Positions 17,579 to 24,751 of a stretch of DNA of 64,000 bases are shown one piece after another. The position numbers and the translations under genes are program-made. Source of the stretch: an uncultured Planctomycetota bacterium (GTDB taxonomy: Bacteria; Planctomycetota; Phycisphaerae; UBA1845; UTPLA1); the NCBI GenBank assembly GCA_900696465.1, contig CAADGE010000035.1, positions 294,776 to 358,775 of the forward strand, given 5' to 3'. The notes beneath the pieces were generated by a model. That model worked only from the letters and a program-made list of their open reading frames with translations, was not told the DNA's origin and ran no database searches. The first letter of the stretch is position 1. Every line of letters starts with the position of its first letter.

Positions 17579-19405
17579 CTATGCACTCTGCTTGCGGATG
17601 ATCATGTCGAAGTTCCGCACCATGGAGCGCAACAGGCCAATGCCGATCAGGCCGTAGATCGCTGCTGAACAGACCGCCGCGATGAAGGCGATGACGCGAC
17701 ATTGCCGCAGCGTATCCGCCGGGACGGCCACGCCGCGGTCCACCAGTGCCCGCGCCGGGTCGATCACCGTCCACAACGCGGTCAGCGGCGTCATCGGCCA
17801 GGTGGCGGCGGCCAGCGCCGGGTTGTCTCCGCTGCGAACGGCCCAGACACAACTCGTGGACATGATCACCGCCAGGATCACGATTCCCATGCTCGAGAAT
17901 ACCGCAGCGAGTGTCTTACGGCTCTTGATGGACGCTTGCAGCCCGATCATGCACGCGGCCGCCACAAACGTGATCAGCAGAATGGGCATCGACAGGAGCG
18001 ATTCCCACGGGATAACGGTACCGTCCTTGCCCATTGAGGTGAAGATGACGACGAGCAGTACGCTCAGATAGGGCACGAGCAGCATGGGCCCGGCGGCGAC
18101 GACCAGTCCCATGATCTTGCCGCGCAGGATCTGTCTGCTGGTCAGCGGTGTGCAGAGGATCAGTTCGAGTGTGTTGGATTCTTTTTCGCGCGTCATGCTC
18201 GTGGCAGCGGTCGTTGTGGCGATGAAGAGCGCGATTCCCAGCTCGATCGCACAGACTGTAAAGAGCCAGTCGCGCAGTTCGGCCGCGGTGATGGACCCGC
18301 TGCCGTAGAGTATCAGCAGGGTGACGGCGATGGCCAGGCCGATGGTCAGCACCGAGTAGCGGGCCATCGCGCCGCCGCCGGCCGCCGCCCCGGTGACAGA
18401 CTCCCGCCAACTGATCGGGTTGTTGTACACATGCCGCGGCGCACGGGTCTGCTCACCGCGGCGACGGCTCAGTCGAAGCCAGCCGAACAGGCGAGTTCCC
18501 AGTGTCTGCTCTCCCTCCTTCGCGCCGCGCCGCACAAAAAAAAGACTCAGCACGATCAGCAGCAGCGATACCAGACAGGTGAGGGTGATGTAGCTGTAGT
18601 GCGGATAGGCCAGAAAGTATCGCCAGGGAAATCCGTAGTGGGCGACCGCGCCTTCGAGCGGGGCGGGCGTCTGACCGAGAACGACGTACAACGCCAGAAA
18701 CGGATGAAACGCCGCCAGCCAGCTCATGCGGTCGCCTGTGTTGGGAGCGGCCGGAGACTCGGGCGGAGTGAGGCCGGACAGCGTGCCGAGGGCATAGACG
18801 ACGATCAGGTACAGGGCAATGGCCAGATAGAAGGTAAAGATAGTGCGGCCGGTGCCGATCTTGATGACGCTGATGGCGATGGCCATCGAGCCGGTCAGCA
18901 GAGCGGTCGACGCCGCAAGAGAAATCGACAGGACAATCTCTTCACCGGTGACGCCACCGTACACCATCATGATGCAGAACAGGGGGATGCCGGCGACGAG
19001 GAGCATGAAAACGAAATACAGCCGGGAGAGCAGGGAGCCGAAGACGATCTGGGCGTTGGTCAGCGGCGTGGAGAGGAGGATGTTGAACGTCTGGGAGTCC
19101 TTCTCCTGGGTGATGGCGGCGGCGGTGAACAGCGGCGCGAGGACGCAGACCATGCCGAGCTGCACCTGACTGACGATGTTGAAGACCTGTGTGGCGTTCT
19201 TGGCGAGGTCGGCCAGGGAGCTGGTGCCGCTCTGCAGGATGACCACGCCGATCATGACGATGAAGGCGAGAATGCTCAGGTACGCGACGCGGATGTAGAA
19301 ATGCTGGATGCGCCGCCCGCCGCCGTAGACGACGCGGACGAGGATCGGGTTGGCCGGCGCCAGCCGCCAGAACCAGAGCCCAAGATCGCGTACGAGTGAT
19401 TGCAT
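17579..19405 (-). CDS. ABC-2 type transporter permease, duplicated halves
   Basis: The 608-residue protein has about 12 hydrophobic segments in two similar halves. Each half contains the ABC-2 permease signature: residues near 100 (AAITQEKDSQTFNILLSTPLT) and near 410 (TSMTREKESNTLELILCTPLT). The repeated EKxSxTxxxLLxTPLT motif marks the coupling helix region that contacts the ATPase. Internal duplication makes a full-length permease from one chain. It is the last gene of an operon with the ATPase (20689-21618), an exported protein (19535-20692) and a large accessory protein (21646-24078). The substrate is unknown. Confidence 0.88.
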   Translation of the reverse strand: MQSLVRDLGLWFWRLAPANPILVRVVYGGGRRIQHFYIRVAYLSILAFIVMIGVVILQSGTSSLADLAKNATQVFNIVSQVQLGMVCVLAPLFTAAAITQEKDSQTFNILLSTPLTNAQIVFGSLLSRLYFVFMLLVAGIPLFCIMMVYGGVTGEEIVLSISLAASTALLTGSMAIAISVIKIGTGRTIFTFYLAIALYLIVVYALGTLSGLTPPESPAAPNTGDRMSWLAAFHPFLALYVVLGQTPAPLEGAVAHYGFPWRYFLAYPHYSYITLTCLVSLLLIVLSLFFVRRGAKEGEQTLGTRLFGWLRLSRRRGEQTRAPRHVYNNPISWRESVTGAAAGGGAMARYSVLTIGLAIAVTLLILYGSGSITAAELRDWLFTVCAIELGIALFIATTTAATSMTREKESNTLELILCTPLTSRQILRGKIMGLVVAAGPMLLVPYLSVLLVVIFTSMGKDGTVIPWESLLSMPILLITFVAAACMIGLQASIKSRKTLAAVFSSMGIVILAVIMSTSCVWAVRSGDNPALAAATWPMTPLTALWTVIDPARALVDRGVAVPADTLRQCRVIAFIAAVCSAAIYGLIGIGLLRSMVRNFDMIIRKQSA

Positions 19406-19534
19406 CGGCAGTGGTCAGTGGTAAGCGGTCGGTGGTTCGATGATGCCGCGCCCGTCGCACCGGGACAATCCGCCGGCTCCTCTAAACCACAATCCGCGAT
19501 CCAGAATCCAGGATCTATTATCTGAAATCTCGCA
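19406..19534 (-). repeat. Degenerate short repeats between operon genes
   Basis: The gap before the permease contains low-complexity near-repeats of two kinds: CCACTGACCACT-like units next to the start codon and GGATTCTGGATC-like units further up. They separate the permease from an otherwise tightly packed operon and have no coding signal. Confidence 0.45.
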
Positions 19535-20692
19535 TCAGATCGGCGGTTGCTTCATTCCGCGATCGGCGAGCATTTTCCGCACGCTCTGCTGGGCCGCGGC
19601 CCGCTGGGACGAGTCCGGCAATTCGTCGATGCGCCGTTTGAATTCTTCATCGAGCTGCACAAGGGGCTGGCGCAACTTGTTGTATTCCTGATCCAGATTG
19701 AAGATCACCGGGCCCTCGCGAAAGTCCGCACCTGATATCCGTGCCAGACGGCGTGCGATTCGATTCCGCTTGATTTCAGACTCCCACTCGTTCGTCTTGA
19801 TGGCCGCGGCTCGCTCACGGCACTGCTTGAGAACGGCTTCCGCGCTGGTCCGCTGCGCCTCGTCGAACTTGTAAAACTCCGCGGCCCGGTCAAGGTAATC
19901 TGCCCACTGATCGTCGATGCGGATCTCCCACTCTGACCAGCGCTCCACCTCCATCCGCGCCCGCCGATGCTGCGGGTGCTCATCGGGATTCGGCGGCGGC
20001 GCCTCGGCCTTCGCCGGGTCCTTGTCCGCCGGATCCCAGAAGGGATTCGCGTTCTCGCCGACTTTGCCTTCCTCCCAGCGCTTCATACGCGATTCGAAAA
20101 TGGTCAGACCGGCCGCGGCCCCGGCCATGTCGCCGGTGAACTTCAGCCGCTGGCTGACGGTCAGTTTCTTACCGATCTCCGCGCCGCTTCGTGTGAAGAG
20201 GTCCTTCATTGCCGGGACGATCGGCTTGGCCATGACGGCGAACTGCTGCGCCGCGTCCGGCGTGAAGCGGCCGTCGTACTCGATCATCGTCGCCATCATG
20301 TATTCGATCAGTTCCTGATTCGTCTTCTCATTCTCGTGGGCGAATCGCATGATCTGGCGACTGATGATCCCGCGAATGTCCTCCGCCTGACGCTCGTCGA
20401 GGTCGTATCGGGAAATCATCTGCTCGACGAACTTGCCGCTCATGGCATTGGCCATCTTCGGTGTCAGGCGGATGCCCAGTTTCGTCGGGCGCATGTACTT
20501 GTCGTCATCCAGCGAATACGTCGCGTCGTCGTCCGTGTCGTAGCTGGCGGACGTTGACGTCTCCGGAACTTGGTACGCCGCCTGCGCCGCGGCAAGATCG
20601 ATCGCTGCAAGCCCCCACCCTGCCGCCAGGGCCGTCATGCACAAACAAACGCGCCGGAAGGCACGCGGTAATTTCTGATTCTCACGACTCAT
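19535..20692 (-). CDS. Exported helical protein of the ABC operon, unknown
   Basis: The 385-residue protein has a signal peptide (about 1-37, ending AAAQA). The mature part is charged and largely helical, with a GENANPFWDP-type linker and a proline-rich stretch near 230. The start overlaps the ATPase stop (ATGA), so translation is probably coupled. Being exported yet encoded inside an ABC-2 operon suggests a periplasmic partner or substrate. I do not recognise the family. Confidence 0.75.
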   Translation of the reverse strand: MSRENQKLPRAFRRVCLCMTALAAGWGLAAIDLAAAQAAYQVPETSTSASYDTDDDATYSLDDDKYMRPTKLGIRLTPKMANAMSGKFVEQMISRYDLDERQAEDIRGIISRQIMRFAHENEKTNQELIEYMMATMIEYDGRFTPDAAQQFAVMAKPIVPAMKDLFTRSGAEIGKKLTVSQRLKFTGDMAGAAAGLTIFESRMKRWEEGKVGENANPFWDPADKDPAKAEAPPPNPDEHPQHRRARMEVERWSEWEIRIDDQWADYLDRAAEFYKFDEAQRTSAEAVLKQCRERAAAIKTNEWESEIKRNRIARRLARISGADFREGPVIFNLDQEYNKLRQPLVQLDEEFKRRIDELPDSSQRAAAQQSVRKMLADRGMKQPPI

Positions 20693-21618
20693 TGGACAAT
20701 CCCCTTGGTAAAGCGCATGAACGCGGTTTCCAGATTGACCTGTTCCTCGCGGATTTCGCGAATGGGTATCTTCGCCTCCAGCAGGGCCCGGGCGATGAAG
20801 GAGAAATCGTGCATCTCCCCCTTGAGCGAGACGAGCAGTCGGCCGTTGTCCGACTCCACCTGCTGTACGTGATCCAGCCGCCCGAGCACGGCCTCGGCCT
20901 GCGACTGGCCCGATGGAACAATCACTTCGACGCGGGTGCCGGTGCGCGTGCGGCGCACGATTTCCTCGATCGGACCGTGAAAGAGCAGTTCGCCGCGTTC
21001 GATGATGCCGACCGTGGTGCAGAGTTCCGCCAGCTCGTGCAGGATGTGCGAGCTGATGATGATCGTCTTGCCCATGCGGCGCAGCTCCTTGAGCAGCTCG
21101 CGCATCTCAATCCGCGCGCGGGGGTCCAGGCCGCTGGCCGGTTCATCGAGAAACAGCACCCGCGGGTCGTGCAGCAGGACGCGGGCCACGGAGAGCCGTT
21201 GCTTCATGCCGCGCGAGAGACTATCGACGAGGGCGTCGCGCTTGTAGGACAGGTCGGTCAGTTCGAGCACGTCGCCCACGACGCGCTTGCGCTGATCGCC
21301 GTTGATGTTGTATGCCGCGGCGAAGAACTCAAGATACTCCTGCACGACCATGTCTTCGTACGCGCCGAAAAAATCAGGAACGTAACCGATCAGCGGGCGG
21401 ATCATCCGCGATTCATAGCCCACCGTATGACCGCAGACGCGGGCCTCGCCCCAGGTCGGCTGAAGCAGCGTCGCCAGAATACGGATCGTCGTCGTCTTCC
21501 CGGCGCCGTTCGGACCGATGTAACCGAAGCACTCGCCCTGCTCGATGTTCAGGTGCAGGCCGCTCAGGGCAACCAGCTTGCCGTAGCGCTTGGTCAGGTT
21601 GATCGTCTGAATGATCAC
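20689..21618 (-). CDS. ABC transporter ATP-binding protein
   Basis: The 309-residue cytoplasmic ATPase has intact motifs: Walker A GPNGAGKTT (about 35-43), ABC signature LSRGMKQR (about 138), Walker B VLFLDEP with the catalytic glutamate (about 158-164), D-loop GLD and switch histidine in ISSHIL (about 196). The C-terminal 90 residues form an accessory domain typical of ABC-2 and Gld-type transporters. It energises the duplicated permease at 17579-19405. It starts 27 bp after the large accessory gene, consistent with one transcript. Confidence 0.92.
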   Translation of the reverse strand: MIIQTINLTKRYGKLVALSGLHLNIEQGECFGYIGPNGAGKTTTIRILATLLQPTWGEARVCGHTVGYESRMIRPLIGYVPDFFGAYEDMVVQEYLEFFAAAYNINGDQRKRVVGDVLELTDLSYKRDALVDSLSRGMKQRLSVARVLLHDPRVLFLDEPASGLDPRARIEMRELLKELRRMGKTIIISSHILHELAELCTTVGIIERGELLFHGPIEEIVRRTRTGTRVEVIVPSGQSQAEAVLGRLDHVQQVESDNGRLLVSLKGEMHDFSFIARALLEAKIPIREIREEQVNLETAFMRFTKGIVQ

Positions 21619-21645
21619 GTCTTCGGCTCTTTCTCCGGGCGGACT

Positions 21646-24078
21646 TCAGAGGGCATCGTCGGTGTCCGGCCCCTGCGGGCGCTCCAGGGGCTCCACGGGA
21701 ATTACGAACCGGTAGATTGTATTCGATCGGCTCGGCCTGAGCGGCCGCTGATTGACTTCGAGCACGGCCGGGGGCGGGGCGTCCGTACGGCCGATCAGCA
21801 GGGCCGTCCGCGGTGTTAACCGGTAGGTGCAGCCGAGTCTGCGGCCGTGCCCCCGACGAAAACTGGATCGCGTGTTCGGATCGTCCCGGATCAGATCGAA
21901 GGTCGAAAGCATCAGGATCGCCGTGTACTCATCGTTGCTCGAAAGGCGCGTGTGCGTTCCCTGAAACTGTCCGGTCAGCGGAATGACCGATTGCAGACTT
22001 CGCGACCACTCCTCGATCTTGTCAGATAGCCGCGGCAGCGTCCGCAACCGCGTGGAAGGATCTCCAAAAGGAACACCCTCTTTCGGCGTGTAGAGCAGGC
22101 GGTGGCGCAGTTGCAGATCTGAGAGGTCCGAGCCGGCGCCTTCGGCCGGCAAGTCACCGAGATAGAAACAGTTGGCCAGCACGTTCAATCGTTCACCCGC
22201 CACCTCTTCCGTCGTGACCAGCAGATAGCAGTCCACGAGGTCCGCGCCGAGCTGGTTTCGCAGGAAGCTGCCCGGGCCGAATTCGTAGCGCAATGTGCTG
22301 TCCGCATCCACCGGTCGCCGCAATACGAGCTTGCCTTCCAGCGTGCCGCTCAGGGGCCCTTGCCAATAACCTTGAAACTCCTTGAGCGTCGCTCGCACCG
22401 GTACATTTTCCATTCGTTCGCCCGAAAGCAGCATCTCGTAACTTGCCGCCGCGGCGAAACGAGAGTCCGCCAGATCCATTGACTCCGTCCCCGGCATCGG
22501 CTGAATCATGCCGTACCGCTGATCCGGTCCCGGTACGGCCTCGCCGATGGGCAGTCGAATGTCCAGTTGTGTATGGTTCGGTGTCTTGACGCCGAAGAGG
22601 CAGACGCCGTACGCAGCATCCTCCCCGGCGCGACCGTCGATCACGCTTGTCTGCCAGAGACTCTTGGTGATGCCACGAAGCATCCCAACCATGCCGGTGC
22701 CGACGACACTGCCGGCGATGGCCACCGCGCCGAAGGCGGTCCAGCAGTGATGAAGCCAGCCGCGCCGACGTAGATACCAGAAGCTGCCGAGCGTGGCGAC
22801 AAAAGTGTATGCGGCGGCGAAGACGATTGCGAAGAGCAGAAACTTGGTCCCGACGCTCTCGAAGGAGATGGAGCTGCGGACCGACTGGAACAGGTCCGGC
22901 GGCGACATGAAATGCGAAGACCTTTCCTCGCGGACCGGCGGCAAGGCAAGCAGCCGCCGCGCGATCACCTGTTCGCAGGCGACGGATACGAACAGGTCAT
23001 CTTTGATCTCGTCATCGGAGAAGGGCGCGCCATCCTCCGGCGGGACGGACAGGCGCTTTGGAGCAGGAAGAAGCTGCTTGAGCGAGGCGCCGATGAAGAT
23101 CACCATGCCTCGGCCGACCATCCGGCGATGGCAGATCTGCGGGTTCGGACAGTTCGTGGGCATCGGAATACTGTCCGGCTTCGGCGTCATCAGGCAGCGC
23201 ATGAACGCATTCCGGGCGTAATGCCGATTGAGCCGGCCCGAGTATGTGCTATCCTCGACAATGTCCAGAAACTCCTGGGCCTCGGTGCGTTCTTCCGCGC
23301 CGACGATGCGCACCGGCAGAATCTCCGCCAGCGGTGAATCCGCGAGCAGCCGCCAGTTCTTGCCACCGGATATCAGCAGGCGACCGCCACTGTCCACCCA
23401 GTCCATCAGCGCCTGGGTTTGAAGCGGTGAAAGGGTCGAGGGATCGGCATCGTCCCAGACGATCACATCGACGGCCTCCAATCCCTGCCAGCGCGAAGGC
23501 AACTCGCGCGGGGCCATCGCCCGTACGCGCCGCGGGTTGATGCGATCGCGCTGACTGCGCCGATACATGTCCAGCAACGTCAGGTGGGGCAGCTTGATCG
23601 GCGAGGACAGATCAACAATCAGCAGGTGATCCGACCGGAGCTCCGAAACCGTTGGCCCGGTCAGCTCGGCCACCTCCTGCCCTGTGTCGTCGTACACGCG
23701 GACCAGTTCATCCTCATCGTTGAAGAGCGAGACCTTGATCTCTGTGTCCGTGTGATAAGGGACAAAGTAGAGCTGATAAGGTCGCCAGTCACCGCCCGGC
23801 TCCAGGGCCACGGGCAGGATCGAGTTCACCACATCCCCGTCACGGTCGCGCGAGCTGACGCGGAGCTGTCCGCCAAACGGAGATGTCCCGCGATGACGCA
23901 GCTCGACCTCGACGAATGACCAGTTGCCCGTCCGCACGATCGGATCGCCGCCGGCAAAGAGTCCCACGCGAGTGATTCTGCCCTCGACCTGCGCCGCAGC
24001 GGGCAACGCCGCCGGCCAGATGGCAAATGCGCCTGCGATCAGAACCGGGATGATGCGAATTGGTTTCAGATGGCTCAC
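21646..24078 (-). CDS. Large membrane-anchored accessory protein of the ABC operon
   Basis: I prefer the GTG at 24078 because it begins a clean signal peptide (hydrophobic core then AALPAAAQ). ATGs at 24189 and 24249 would add a hydrophilic N-terminus. The 810-residue protein has an extracytoplasmic beta-rich N-terminal part and a glutamine-amidotransferase-like Rossmann segment at about 150-250 (DVIVWDDAD ... GGRLLISGG). Two membrane helices lie near 410-470. A beta-rich C-terminal part is followed by a polar tail. The order resembles the accessory proteins of Gld-type and other ABC-2 systems that carry an amidotransferase-like domain without catalysis. It is first in the operon. The role is inferred from position and layout. 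Confidence 0.75.
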   Translation of the reverse strand: MSHLKPIRIIPVLIAGAFAIWPAALPAAAQVEGRITRVGLFAGGDPIVRTGNWSFVEVELRHRGTSPFGGQLRVSSRDRDGDVVNSILPVALEPGGDWRPYQLYFVPYHTDTEIKVSLFNDEDELVRVYDDTGQEVAELTGPTVSELRSDHLLIVDLSSPIKLPHLTLLDMYRRSQRDRINPRRVRAMAPRELPSRWQGLEAVDVIVWDDADPSTLSPLQTQALMDWVDSGGRLLISGGKNWRLLADSPLAEILPVRIVGAEERTEAQEFLDIVEDSTYSGRLNRHYARNAFMRCLMTPKPDSIPMPTNCPNPQICHRRMVGRGMVIFIGASLKQLLPAPKRLSVPPEDGAPFSDDEIKDDLFVSVACEQVIARRLLALPPVREERSSHFMSPPDLFQSVRSSISFESVGTKFLLFAIVFAAAYTFVATLGSFWYLRRRGWLHHCWTAFGAVAIAGSVVGTGMVGMLRGITKSLWQTSVIDGRAGEDAAYGVCLFGVKTPNHTQLDIRLPIGEAVPGPDQRYGMIQPMPGTESMDLADSRFAAAASYEMLLSGERMENVPVRATLKEFQGYWQGPLSGTLEGKLVLRRPVDADSTLRYEFGPGSFLRNQLGADLVDCYLLVTTEEVAGERLNVLANCFYLGDLPAEGAGSDLSDLQLRHRLLYTPKEGVPFGDPSTRLRTLPRLSDKIEEWSRSLQSVIPLTGQFQGTHTRLSSNDEYTAILMLSTFDLIRDDPNTRSSFRRGHGRRLGCTYRLTPRTALLIGRTDAPPPAVLEVNQRPLRPSRSNTIYRFVIPVEPLERPQGPDTDDAL

Positions 24079-24200
24079 CTGAATCTCTGTTGACCGCGGC
24101 GTGCGCGAGTACGGCCCAGGGAATGCTACGAATGTCGATTTCGGGAGGGTCGGTACGGCGGGATCGTCGTCCCGGCCCGGGTACCTCATTCTACCGAATT

Positions 24201-24491
24201 CTAGGGCTTCACGTCGCAGATGCAGACCATTTTTCCACAACCGGGGCAACCATTCCGGAACTTTTGCATGGCCTTTTCAAGATCGACGCCTTCGACGTTC
24301 GCCAGCGTCACCAGCCAGGCCAGGACATCGGCGAACTCGCCCTCTTTCTCCTCGTGACTGCCCTCGCGGATCGCCGCGGCCAGCTCACCGACCTCCTCCA
24401 TCAGCCATAAGAACGTGCCTTCCGGCCCCCGCTTACGGTCCTTCGCGGAATACATGTCCTCGATCAGTTTCTGTAGTCCGCGAAGTTCCAT
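24201..24491 (-). CDS. MazG-like nucleotide pyrophosphohydrolase with Cys tail
   Basis: The ATG at 24491 follows AAGGAG at 6 nt. The 96-residue protein is one MazG-like helical domain with the metal-binding residues in WLMEEVGEL (about 29-37) and EFADVLAWL (about 51-59). These form the EExxE...ExxD pattern of MazG and dUTPase-like NTP pyrophosphatases, which hydrolyse non-canonical or excess NTPs to NMP and pyrophosphate. The last 20 residues hold CPGCG and CIC, a CxxC...CxC pattern suggesting an added metal-binding tail. The gene is monocistronic. Confidence 0.85.
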   Translation of the reverse strand: MELRGLQKLIEDMYSAKDRKRGPEGTFLWLMEEVGELAAAIREGSHEEKEGEFADVLAWLVTLANVEGVDLEKAMQKFRNGCPGCGKMVCICDVKP

Positions 24492-24751
24492 CGCTGCTCC
24501 TTGCCGACTGCGCCGGTCCAGTGTCGTGTCCATGCCGCGAGACTATTGCCGCATTGCGTAGTCAGCCGCGCCAATGACGTTAGTCATATCAGTCTAATCG
24601 AATCCAGAACGACGCGGAACAAAGCACCGCAACGGCACGAATCGCTTTCTCTCGTTCGATCACCGCTCAATGGACTTCACGACCAGGGCGGCGTGGGCAA
24701 CGCAGGTTGACCGTACTCCTATTGATCATTGAACCGGTCAAACACGAAGCG

